Source: an uncultured Pseudomonadota bacterium
GTDB taxonomy: Bacteria > Pseudomonadota > Gammaproteobacteria > Steroidobacterales > Steroidobacteraceae
Assembly: GCA_903868595.1 (NCBI GenBank)
Contig: CAIPVV010000053.1
Span: 1 to 64,000 of the forward strand
Direction of reading: 5' to 3'
Length of the DNA stretch: 64,000 nucleotides
Of the stretch, positions 1 to 7,284 are shown one piece after another (position 1 is the first letter of the stretch; each line of letters begins with the position of its first letter). Both the position numbers and the translations under genes were made by a program. The notes beneath the pieces were generated by a model, which was given only the letters and a program-made list of their open reading frames with translations, did not search any database and was not told the origin of the DNA.

Positions 1-342
1 CTGTGCCGACTGGTTGCCGCTGCTGCCGGACACAATCACGCCGGGCACCAATGCGGCAACCTGCACGCTGTCGCTCTTGCCGAGTTCCTCCAGCCGGTCG
101 GCCGACAGCACGGTGATGGCAATACCCACGTCCTGGGCTTTTTGCTCGCGTTTCTGCGCCGTCACCAAGAGCTCCTCCAGATCCGCGGCCAGCGCCAGCG
201 GGAGAGGCGCCAAAGCCAGAACCGCCAGACCGAGGGCAAAGCCTGAACCCAAGGCCCGCTGCAGGCCGCCAGCAAATGCGTACGTAGCGCCCGGCGCTGC
301 CGCGGCAAGCCGCAAGAACCACAGAGATGAAAATTTTTGCAT
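1..342 (-). CDS. TonB-dependent outer-membrane receptor, N-terminal part (cut by window edge)
   Basis: The visible 114 codons encode a hydrophobic export signal (about residues 34-52, ending ALAAD), a TonB-box-like segment LEELLVTAQKR, then the start of a plug domain (QDVGIAITVLSADRLEEL, VAALVPGV). This order is typical of receptors that import siderophores, vitamins or glycans through the outer membrane using TonB energy. The gene runs off the left edge, so the barrel and substrate class cannot be judged. ATG at 342 gives an unusually long stretch before the hydrophobic core and has no clear ribosome site; a TTG at codon 31 is an alternative start. The tonB-exbB-exbD cluster at 35.4-37.8 kb could supply energy. 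Confidence 0.88.
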   Translation of the reverse strand, partial: MQKFSSLWFLRLAAAAPGATYAFAGGLQRALGSGFALGLAVLALAPLPLALAADLEELLVTAQKREQKAQDVGIAITVLSADRLEELGKSDSVQVAALVPGVIVSGSSGNQSAQ

Positions 343-884
343 GGCGGTCGATATTGCCCGCAAACGATCCGCCTAGGGTTGAAGGTGTACAATTCCTAGC
401 TATTCACTGTACGGCCCAGCTGCTCAGCCAGCTTGCACGTCGTCCAATGCGTCGAGCTGCACGGTGCTTAGCGGCTGACGGAGGTAAATGCGCCTTGGTG
501 TGCCATCCGTAAATGGCTATCCGGCTGAGTAGGGCCAGCAGAGGATCGCTGAGGACGAGGTTTCTTGTGGCCGGCGGTGCGGGCGCCAAAGGGCGCGGCC
601 ACGGCACTTCGTTGTCTGGCAAAACGCGCATTTGAACCGGCATTAGCGTGCAGCTTGCTGCCGCAATGCCAAGGATCCAACGGCTTATCGAGGGTCTGGG
701 TGGGGTGTGCGCAACCCGGCCCTGAGGGGCACGCGGTCCTGAACGCAACCAAGCGATGCCTACCTCTATGTCCTATTCAATTTACCATAATATACATTAT
801 ACGAAGTACGATAAGCCCTGATTCTTGCCTGAGTAGCTCCAGACCAGGCCACCCGCGGTACTCCCGCGGCCGTTTGCCTGCTTT
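343..884. other. Intergenic region carrying the dif site
   Basis: About 540 bases without a convincing gene. Open frames here lack ribosome sites and protein-like composition. The one recognisable element is the dif-like sequence at 780-807, which sits in a short AT-rich island inside GC-rich DNA. Confidence 0.6.
780..807. other. dif: Chromosomal dif site (XerC/XerD recombination site)
   Basis: The 28-bp site has the layout 11-6-11. The left arm ATTTACCATAA (780-790) matches the proteobacterial XerD arm ATTTAACATAA at 10 of 11 positions. The centre TATACA (791-796) is identical to the reverse complement of the E. coli centre. The right arm TTATACGAAGT (797-807) begins TTAT like the variable XerC arm. 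XerCD act here to resolve chromosome dimers under FtsK control, so the site marks the replication terminus. The position is supported by KOPS-like octamers to the right that all point toward it. Xer-dependent phages and IMEX elements use dif as an attachment site, but no such element is seen beside it. Confidence 0.87.
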
Positions 885-1253
885 TTAGAATCCCGGTGTG
901 AAGGTTCGGCCGCTGGGTAGCGCAGCCGGTAACACCTGTTCCTTGAACGCTTGTAGCGCGTCCTGCCCATCCTTGGTTCGGGCAGCGAATTCGGCTTCCG
1001 TCAGGCAGATTTCGTCGATGGCGGTCCGCGATCCTGTGGTGGCCTGGCGCTCGCAGATGTAGTCCTTTCCGTCCTTTTTCAAGTGTCGGTAGCCTCGAGG
1101 CAGCTTCTCAGCGCTTGCGTTCGGACCGAGGGCTGGTTGGGCTGCCAGTACAGTGGACGCCGACATCGACCCAACTTTTGGTGACGGTCCGGCGCAGGCC
1201 ACTAAAAAGTAGGCGGCAAGTACTGCAAAGCCTGTGACGCGAACGGTTCGCAT
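885..1253 (-). CDS. Small predicted lipoprotein of unknown function
   Basis: A 122-residue protein with a short basic N-terminus, a hydrophobic stretch and a lipobox (LVAC) around residue 19, so it is probably lipid-anchored in the envelope. The mature part has CERQATTGSRTAIDEICLTEAEF, a pattern seen in small exported proteins with a Cys pair. ATG at 1253 is chosen over an upstream GTG at 1283 because GGGGGAA lies six bases upstream and the signal peptide then has normal length. The gene ends about 80 bp from dif and has no operon partner. Function not recognised. Confidence 0.7.
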   Translation of the reverse strand: MRTVRVTGFAVLAAYFLVACAGPSPKVGSMSASTVLAAQPALGPNASAEKLPRGYRHLKKDGKDYICERQATTGSRTAIDEICLTEAEFAARTKDGQDALQAFKEQVLPAALPSGRTFTPGF

Positions 1254-1563
1254 AGTTTCCCCCGAAGTCGCCAAGTCTCGCACTGTTGCTTGCAGCGCTT
1301 ATACCGTTCCTCGTCGTATTCGTGCAATGGCGGCTGCCGAGGTCCGCCGCCGCCACCGCCCGCAAGCGGCGTTAAGCCGATCTCGATACAGAAGACGATG
1401 GACTTGCCGAGGTCCTAGACCGGAAGATTTAACCCAGACGTCCTGTGCCCTTGTGCAGTCCTGGCGTTGCTACCGCAAAAGCGCGTACTGGGTGCTGTGT
1501 ACCGGTGCAGCCCAGTCCCGTGGAAAGCATACCCAGCGCGCGCACCGTCAAGGCTGCCTGCCG
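1254..1563. other. Intergenic region, nothing recognised
   Basis: About 310 bases between two minus-strand genes. No hairpin with a U tract, no promoter worth naming and no protein-like frame was found. It probably carries the promoter of the lipoprotein gene. Confidence 0.4.
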
Positions 1564-2034
1564 CTATGGAGCGCGAATGACGCGGACCTTCGTGCCGTCG
1601 GGCAGGTCCTTGGTCTGCCGGTGGACGTCGGAGAGCACGGAGTAATGGAGGGTGAGGTCCGTCGGCGCGACGTTATCCCGGACATACTTGCCGCCCAGGA
1701 GGCGTGGCACCTTGAACCCGTAACACTGCCCTTCCGAAAGTTCCGGTAGCGCGGCCCGGCAGGCGTCCACAAGCGGAATCAGCAGCCAGAGGTCGGCATT
1801 GTGACCGACATCCAGTAGCTGAGCGAAATGGTCGCGGTCATCTGCCAGGCGGTTGAACTCCCCGGTTCCGACGTCCAACAGGTGCACGGACTCATCGTCT
1901 AGAACTAGGAAGGCATCGCCAAAGCGATTGACCAGCCAGAGGCTGAAGGATTCCGGAATCGTGCCAGCCCAGCCGGACAACAATTGCGACCAATCCCTGC
2001 CGCGCTGGTCGATCAAGTAGTCGTTGATATCCAT
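1564..2034 (-). CDS. Tdi1-like (DUF1851) immunity protein, orphan
   Basis: A 156-residue cytoplasmic protein whose C-terminal half matches the T6SS immunity Tdi1 C-terminal/DUF1851 pattern: FGDAFLVLDDESVHLLDVGTG, then GFKVPRLLGGKYVRDN and TLHYSVLSDVHRQTKDLPDG. In known systems these proteins neutralise a DNase effector delivered by type VI secretion. No T6SS gene and no intact effector adjoins it. The ORF stays open upstream for another 203 codons, but that extension is not protein-like, so ATG at 2034 (MDINDYLIDQ) is taken as start even though its ribosome site is poor. Promoter-proximal DNA looks like decayed coding sequence. It may be an orphan immunity gene or a remnant of an effector locus. 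Confidence 0.72.
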   Translation of the reverse strand: MDINDYLIDQRGRDWSQLLSGWAGTIPESFSLWLVNRFGDAFLVLDDESVHLLDVGTGEFNRLADDRDHFAQLLDVGHNADLWLLIPLVDACRAALPELSEGQCYGFKVPRLLGGKYVRDNVAPTDLTLHYSVLSDVHRQTKDLPDGTKVRVIRAP

Positions 2035-2779
2035 AAAAGGGGTTGCCCACGCTTTGGTCGGAGCCTGACGGTGATCTTCAGTGGAGTGCATCTTGGAGCT
2101 CACGCAGGCAGGCAGTCCAGCGACGCGATGCTCCACCGCCCGGCGGTCTTCACGGACGCGGCCGCGAAGGGACCCGGCCTCCCAGCGATGCTCGGCCACG
2201 TGGCCCTGCAGTCTCGCATTCCTTGCCGCCGTTGAATCGTCGCGGAGCGGCCTATTCAATTCCACGGCGACGTGACAGGTGGCGCTCGCCCGCAACCCAT
2301 CCTCGCTATGGCAGTTCTCATCCCGGTGCTGCAGGGCATTGGCCCGATGGGCGCCGTGTATGACGGGAGCCGACTGGTCTGCGTACTGCCTGGCAAACAG
2401 CTGCCGGATGGCCAGTCGCGCGGACTGCGCTGAGCTGCAGAGTGGCCCGCAGGTCGAAAAGTTCGGCGGCCTGCCCATCTCCCTGGCCGGTGACCTGCGA
2501 AGTGAAGGCCTGATACTACGGGCGGATCGCATCGAGGTCCCCGAGGCGTGCCATTTCGCGTCGCAATCGTCCCAGCTCAGAGCTCTGCGAATCCGGCTCC
2601 GCGTCCACCGGTTCGGCTGCGCCTGCGGTACCTGATGCGGCACTCAGCGCCTTTTTAGACAGACGGGCGACGGGTCAGCGCGGGGATCGGGGGGGTTGTC
2701 TGCGGATGCCGGGATTTTTAAAAATGCGTGGGACCGGTACGAGCTTATTTTCCTGCGCCCGATGCCCTACCATCCTCCT
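2035..2779. other. Decayed region between immunity gene and Rieske oxygenase gene
   Basis: About 745 bases without an intact gene. The minus strand has protein-like stretches broken by a stop codon and an apparent frame change (separate entry at 2400-2674). No promoter for either flanking gene could be assigned with confidence. Confidence 0.45.
2400..2674 (-). pseudogene. Possible remnant of a broken coding sequence
   Basis: One minus-strand frame reads SKKALSAASGTAGAAEPVDA, then a helical stretch SSELGRLRREMARLGDLDAI. An in-frame TAG follows near 2519, and the frame resumes as YQAFTSQVTGQGDGQAAELF and ends near LRATLQLSAVR. After this the protein-like signal seems to move to the frame of the downstream ORF (AIRQLFARQYADQSAPVI). 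No start codon is available at the beginning. This is what a decayed gene would look like, perhaps the partner once encoded upstream of the Tdi1-like gene. The protein family is not recognised and chance composition in GC-rich DNA cannot be excluded. Confidence 0.3.
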
Positions 2780-3865
2780 ATGAAGGTTCCTGAGAATCTC
2801 TGGTATCCCGTTCTCCAGTCCCGAGAAGTTCGTTCTCGGCCCGTCGGGGTCGAGCGACTGGGCCGGCGTCTGGTCTTCTGGCGCTCCTCGGATGGCGTGC
2901 TGCACGCCCAGGACGAGCGCTGTCCCCATCTGGGCGCCGCGCTAAGCAAAGGACGGATCGCCGCTGACCGTATCGTCTGCCCCTTCCATGGCTTTGAATA
3001 CGATGGCGCCGGGCACTGCCGCTTGATTCCGGCCAATGGCAAGGACGGCAGGATTCCGGCTGGGATGCAGGTCCGGACGTACCCCGTGCGGGAGCTGCAG
3101 GGCCTGGTGTTCCTGTGGTGGGGGCCGGAGCGGGATACCTATCCCGAGCTGCCCTTCTTCGAGGACCTGCTGTCGGGATGGCGGATGAGCACGATGGCTG
3201 TGGACTGGCCGGTTCACTACACGCGTGCGATCGAGAACCAGCTGGATGTGGCGCATATCCCGTTCGTGCACAAGTCCACCATCGGTGCGGGTGGCCGGGA
3301 ATTCGTGGACGGTCCCTACGTGGTGGCGGACGATTCGTCGATTCGCGTCTGGACCACGAACTCCGTGGACCCGGAGCGCCCGTCTCGCAGCCAGGCCGAG
3401 CTGGCGGAGTCGGCCGCGGGACGGCCGCCGATCCTGCACCTGCAGCTGCCGGGTCTGTGGATGCTGCTCATCTCGCCGACCTTCAGGAACCTGATTGCCT
3501 TCGTGCCTATCAACGAGCAGAAGACGCGCTACTACCTGCGGGCCTACCACCAAGTCCGCAATCCGCTGCTGGCCAGGCCGTTCGAGTTCCTCCTTGGGCT
3601 TAGCAACCGTTTCATTCTTAACCAGGACCGACGCGTGGTCGTTACGCAGCGCCCGCTGCGCAGCGCCGATGCAGGGCACGACCGGCTGATAGGCGCCGAT
3701 CGGGCCATTGCCCAGTACCGACGCTGGCACGCGCGGGCCCTGGGCTCATCCGCGCCCGCCCTGCAGCCTGCGCGTGAACAAGCGCAAAAAGGCCAAGAAG
3801 AGTCACCCGTGGCGTTTCCGGGCATTACCGAGGACGTGGCCGATATCCGTTCGCCGCTTGAATAG
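2780..3865 (+). CDS. Rieske non-haem iron oxygenase, alpha-subunit-like
   Basis: A 361-residue protein with an N-terminal Rieske [2Fe-2S] domain: Cys48-x-His50, 16 residues, Cys67-x2-His70 (CPH...CPFH). The mononuclear iron site of ring-hydroxylating oxygenases follows as Asn153-x2-Asp156-x2-His159-x4-His164 (NQLDVAHIPFVH). Such enzymes use electrons from a reductase and ferredoxin to hydroxylate or demethylate their substrates; neither partner is encoded nearby, so the substrate cannot be assigned. The general shape recalls the PAO/vanillate-demethylase class rather than two-subunit dioxygenases. Start is uncertain: ATG 2780 (MKVPENLWYP) fits family alignment, ATG 2762 and 2696 lie upstream in frame, and none has a good ribosome site. 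Confidence 0.85.
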   Translation: MKVPENLWYPVLQSREVRSRPVGVERLGRRLVFWRSSDGVLHAQDERCPHLGAALSKGRIAADRIVCPFHGFEYDGAGHCRLIPANGKDGRIPAGMQVRTYPVRELQGLVFLWWGPERDTYPELPFFEDLLSGWRMSTMAVDWPVHYTRAIENQLDVAHIPFVHKSTIGAGGREFVDGPYVVADDSSIRVWTTNSVDPERPSRSQAELAESAAGRPPILHLQLPGLWMLLISPTFRNLIAFVPINEQKTRYYLRAYHQVRNPLLARPFEFLLGLSNRFILNQDRRVVVTQRPLRSADAGHDRLIGADRAIAQYRRWHARALGSSAPALQPAREQAQKGQEESPVAFPGITEDVADIRSPLE

Positions 3866-3880
3866 CGCATCATTCGGGGC

Positions 3881-4834
3881 ATGCATATCACACTCGCGTC
3901 CGTCAGCCGTTTCAGGATCCCTCTCGGCGCCATTTTACTGGCTGCGTGGTCATCGCTTGCAGCGGCCGCGGCGCCTGTGCCCGTTGGTTATGAGGGAGAA
4001 GTCAGCTACGTCATCTCCGCCCCGACGGCGAGTGTGCACGGTGGCGTTGCACTACGATTGGACAAGTCAACGAGCAGTGCCTCCTCCTCTTGGTCGTACG
4101 TCAACACTGGCGGACACTTCAAGACCGCAGCCGACCGACACTGCAAGACCGGCGATGTGGTCACCAGCGAGGTAACCGGCGACCTGCAGTCGGGCCTCTC
4201 CGACATCACCGGGGAGGCGGCAAGCCAGCAGTTCGTGCTGCGGATCGGCTTCCCGCACGTGCCGATTCGCCTGACCTGCACGACCTCGCCGGGCGTGAGC
4301 AGCCCGGCCCCCGGGGACATCCTTCAAAACGCCTGTGGCGAGCCGATCGCCGCCGGGGTGAGCCTGCCGGCGCGGGCCGCGCGGTTTACCGATGCCGCGA
4401 AGCTGGAGGGCTACAAGGTTTGCACCTACCCGGCTGCTGCGGGCACGCGGGTGAACTTCATCGCCTGGCACCTGCGGGCGCTGGCGGAGACCGCCGCTGC
4501 GCCTGACGCCTCCGCCTCATCCGTGCCGCTGGATGCGGCTCAGTCCGCGCTGGCTGCCCTGTCTGTCTCGGCAGGCGCCCTGTCCCCGGCCTTCGACGCG
4601 GCAACGCCGGTTTACTACCTATCCGTGGCTCATGCGGTTGAGCAGATCCGCGTCATCGCGACGCCTGCCGACGGCGCGGCCAAGCTCGCCTTCTATCGAC
4701 CGGCAACGATGACGCACTCCAACGCGGCGAACATCGCACTTGCCGTCGGGACGAACGCGATTCCTTTGACGGTCACGGCAAGGGACGGCCTGCATACGCG
4801 GGCCTACGTGCTGCAGGTCACGCGCGCGCCCTGA
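3881..4834 (+). CDS. Secreted protein with C-terminal cadherin-like beta-sandwich domain
   Basis: A 317-residue exported protein. Residues 1-30 form a signal peptide (basic start, hydrophobic core, ending SLAAAAAP). The middle region contains several Cys residues (HCKTGD, LTCTTS, NACGEP, KVCTYP) that could form disulphides. The last 90 residues (LSVSAGALSPAFDAATPVYY...VGTNAIPLTVTARDG...YVLQVTR) match the bacterial cadherin-like beta-sandwich repeat found in surface and secreted proteins. It starts 15 bases after the Rieske gene, so the two may be co-transcribed. Role unknown; binding or adhesion is only an inference from the domain. Confidence 0.75.
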   Translation: MHITLASVSRFRIPLGAILLAAWSSLAAAAAPVPVGYEGEVSYVISAPTASVHGGVALRLDKSTSSASSSWSYVNTGGHFKTAADRHCKTGDVVTSEVTGDLQSGLSDITGEAASQQFVLRIGFPHVPIRLTCTTSPGVSSPAPGDILQNACGEPIAAGVSLPARAARFTDAAKLEGYKVCTYPAAAGTRVNFIAWHLRALAETAAAPDASASSVPLDAAQSALAALSVSAGALSPAFDAATPVYYLSVAHAVEQIRVIATPADGAAKLAFYRPATMTHSNAANIALAVGTNAIPLTVTARDGLHTRAYVLQVTRAP

Positions 4835-4920
4835 TCGCCCGGTGCGCCGACTGGGGCCCTGGTCGGCTCGTTCGGGCCCTATCCGGTGAGGGCGGGCGGG
4901 CCGGGCACCCTGGGAAGGCG

Positions 4921-6186
4921 CTAGGAGAAGAACATCCCGACGACGGTGGCGCCCATCACGGCCGTGCTCAGCCAGCCCAGCCAGCGCAGGCGGCCATTGA
5001 CGATGTGTTCACCCATGATGTCGCGCCGGCCGGCCAACAGCATCATCACGATCATGATCGGCACGGCGATGACCCCGTTCAAGACGGCAGCCCAGAACAG
5101 TTCCTTCACGGCATCGGTCGGCGAAAGGGACAGTGCTACGCCGCCCAGCGTCGCCAGCGCCACGATCCCGTAGAACCCCCTGCCCTCGCCTTGGTCCAGC
5201 CGCGAGCTCAAGCTGCCCTCAAAGCCCATCGCCTCCGCTGTGGCATAGGCCGCCGAGCCGGCCAAGACCGGCACGGCCAGCATGCCCGTGCCAATGATCC
5301 CCATGCTGAAAAGCACGAAGGTGAACTCGCCGGCCAGGGGGCGCAGGGCCTCGGCGGCCTGGGCCGAGGTGTCGATCTCGGTGATTCCTGCCTTGTGCAG
5401 GGTGATGGCCGTGCACAGGATGATGAAGAAGGCGATGAGGTTGGAGAGGCCCATCCCGATGATCGTGTCCCACTGGATCCGCTGCAGATGGCGGCGAACC
5501 TGGGCAACGGACTGCGCTTTGCCGCTGCCCGCCCTTACGTCCTCCATTTCCTGCGCCGCCTGCCAGAAGAACAGGTAGGGGCTGATCGTGGTGCCAAAGA
5601 CCGCCACGATCATCAGGAGGGACTTGCGTGAGAGCACTAAAGGCGGGAACACGATGCTGCGGCCCACGTCCCACCAGTCCACGTGGAGGCTGAAGACCAC
5701 GGCCACGTAGGACAGCAGCGCGAGCGTCAGCCACTTGAGCCAGCGCACGTAGCTCTGGTAGGGCAGGAAGACCTGTATCACCAGGCACAGCAGGCCAAAG
5801 GTTATCGAATAGACCAAGGCCGAGCCGCCTGCCAGGAGCTTGAGCGCCGCGGCCATCGCGGCGATGTCGGCGGAGATATTGAGCGTATTGGCGCACACCA
5901 GCAGCACCACGATGCTCAGGGTCACCCAGCGCGGGAACGCACGCTTGATGTTGGCCGTCAGGCCATGGCCGGTGATGTGCCCGATGCGCGCGCTGACCAT
6001 CTGGATGGCGGTCATCAGCGGAAAGGTGAAGATCACCGTCCACAGCATTCCAAAGCCAAACTGCGCGCCTGCCTGGGAATACGTGGCGATGCCGCTCGGA
6101 TCGTCATCGGCGGCGCCCGTGATGAGGCCCGGCCCCAGGCGGGAGGCGCCCGATTTAATCACCAGCTTCTTGATCTGACTCTTCAT
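4921..6186 (-). CDS. Nramp-family divalent metal transporter, divergent metal site
   Basis: A 421-residue integral membrane protein with about 11 hydrophobic segments. The fold is indicated by GPGLITGAADDDPSGIATYS in TM1 and AVFGTTISPYLFFWQ in TM6, which align with the DPGN and MPH metal-binding motifs of canonical Nramp/MntH transporters. Both motifs are altered here: DPGN reads DPSG, and the metal-coordinating Met of MPH is Ser (SPY). In studied Nramps the Met helps select Mn and Fe over Mg and Ca, so this protein may carry a different ion, as in Nramp-related Mg transporters. ATG at 6186 is followed by a short basic N-terminus. It is divergently arranged with the small gene at 6363. Confidence 0.85.
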   Translation of the reverse strand: MKSQIKKLVIKSGASRLGPGLITGAADDDPSGIATYSQAGAQFGFGMLWTVIFTFPLMTAIQMVSARIGHITGHGLTANIKRAFPRWVTLSIVVLLVCANTLNISADIAAMAAALKLLAGGSALVYSITFGLLCLVIQVFLPYQSYVRWLKWLTLALLSYVAVVFSLHVDWWDVGRSIVFPPLVLSRKSLLMIVAVFGTTISPYLFFWQAAQEMEDVRAGSGKAQSVAQVRRHLQRIQWDTIIGMGLSNLIAFFIILCTAITLHKAGITEIDTSAQAAEALRPLAGEFTFVLFSMGIIGTGMLAVPVLAGSAAYATAEAMGFEGSLSSRLDQGEGRGFYGIVALATLGGVALSLSPTDAVKELFWAAVLNGVIAVPIMIVMMLLAGRRDIMGEHIVNGRLRWLGWLSTAVMGATVVGMFFS

Positions 6187-6284
6187 GGGGACTGTGCATC
6201 CATCCAGTGCTGAGGGCGGGCTGGTTGATAAACGTGAAGTCCGGCGTATATTCCCTTATTCCACGACGACATACGTCGGTTTTG

Positions 6285-6298
6285 AAAGCGGACGCTTT
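6285..6298. repeat. Short inverted repeat in the divergent promoter region
   Basis: AAAGCG-GA-CGCTTT is a perfect 6+6 bp inverted repeat next to an AT-rich run (TAAAGTAAATTATTAAG) between the Nramp gene and the divergent gene at 6363. It could be an operator for a metal or stress regulator, or chance. Confidence 0.3.
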
Positions 6299-6362
6299 AA
6301 AGTAAATTATTAAGAAGCACCGCCGAATTTCACCTTTGGCCCAAGATCACGGGTGGTCGGGT

Positions 6363-6731
6363 ATGAACAGCGCTCTGGAATATCTACAGGCTGCCATGCT
6401 GCGCCTGGCACAGACGGGGTCCGTAAAGGATCGTCTTGCCGAGGCGTACCTGCACCACCTGAATCTCCTGGAGCCCCACCAACTGCCAGAAGCCTACCGC
6501 GCCGACTTCACACGCATGCGTCAGGCGATGCAGCGCGAGCGCCCCCTCCCCAAAGAATGTCCGGTCCGGGCCTCGATCCGCAAGATGTCCAACGAGGAGG
6601 CCAGCGGCTACGCCACCCTCATCGTCGCCCTCTTCGGCGCCGCGGCCCGCGCCGCGCCGGTGGCCCAGGCGCCGCGCGCAGTGCCCTCCGCCGGGTTCCC
6701 GCCGGTTAGCCAGCGCTACGCCGAGGGCTAG
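6363..6731 (+). CDS. Small conserved-type hypothetical protein
   Basis: A 122-residue, mostly helical protein without signal peptide or membrane segment. Its core (RLAEAYLHHLNLLEPHQLPEAYRADF..., then VRASIRKMSNEEASGYATLIVALF) recalls small hypothetical proteins scattered in proteobacteria, but no function is known to me. ATG at 6363 is preferred over a TTG at 6336. The C-terminal 25 residues are Ala/Pro-rich. It is convergent with the TIR-like gene, ending 13 bases from it. Confidence 0.6.
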   Translation: MNSALEYLQAAMLRLAQTGSVKDRLAEAYLHHLNLLEPHQLPEAYRADFTRMRQAMQRERPLPKECPVRASIRKMSNEEASGYATLIVALFGAAARAAPVAQAPRAVPSAGFPPVSQRYAEG

Positions 6732-6744
6732 GCGCCACGCTGCC

Positions 6745-7203
6745 TTAGTCGTCGTCGAGCTTGAACTCGATCGTATCGTAGCGAGCGGTATTTTCCTGGC
6801 GCGCCAGGCGGCGGATCGCATCCACCATGGCCCGCTCATCCCAATCCAAGATGTCGTCGGCCCGCTCGGCCAGAGCCTTGGGGACCACGGCCTGGACGCC
6901 GAAGGGACGCATCAGCGCCACCGGCTTCTTGGTGGCCTTGGCGAAGTCCATCTCGAAAAGCAGCAGTTCCGACTGGCCGCGGTACAGGCTGGCCGGGGCA
7001 ATCAGGATCTCCGCGATGCTGATTTGCCGCCGCAGCTCGTCACGGCGGACCTCCGAATCCGACCCGGGACTATGGTCCGGGGTGCTGGTATTACGGTAAT
7101 AAAAGTTACGCGAGCTTTCCAGATACTCGAAGATCCGATGGTAGTCGTCGGATGCTTCGAAGGCATGGGCCACGAACAACCGAATGGGATTGTGCTGCGA
7201 CAT
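6745..7203 (-). CDS. Stand-alone TIR-like (ThsB/DUF1863-type) domain protein
   Basis: A 152-residue cytoplasmic protein that is essentially one domain. It begins RLFVAHAFEASDDYHRIFEYLES, continues RRDELRRQISIAEILIAPASLY and KKPVALMRPFGVQAVVPKAL, and ends with an acidic tail. This matches the TIR-like fold of ThsB/MTH538 proteins, where the first strand is followed by a loop that can bind nucleotides and the later Ile/Val-rich strands build a flavodoxin-like sheet. In the Thoeris defence system ThsB makes a cyclic-ADP-ribose-type signal for ThsA. No ThsA-like gene is nearby, so activity and partner are open. The next gene upstream, divergent, is an EEP phosphoesterase. Confidence 0.72.
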   Translation of the reverse strand: MSQHNPIRLFVAHAFEASDDYHRIFEYLESSRNFYYRNTSTPDHSPGSDSEVRRDELRRQISIAEILIAPASLYRGQSELLLFEMDFAKATKKPVALMRPFGVQAVVPKALAERADDILDWDERAMVDAIRRLARQENTARYDTIEFKLDDD

Positions 7204-7284
7204 GCGCAGTAGTCTACCTTAACCGTTGACCGGCAATGCCACGGGGGGCTGCGGTCGATACACTAGCCCCGAGGTACCCAACAC

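Noticed and set aside
780-825. Integrated loxP cassette or engineered Cre site
   Set aside because: Only one half and part of the spacer match loxP. The whole 28 bp fits dif better, and there is no second 13-bp loxP arm or marker gene.
404-888. Open frames on both strands around the dif site
   Set aside because: No ribosome sites, no protein-like composition, and one frame reads straight through the dif sequence.
1564-2643. A single 359-residue protein including the Tdi1-like domain
   Set aside because: The first 203 residues are Arg/His-rich and low quality; only the part from MDINDYL matches the family.
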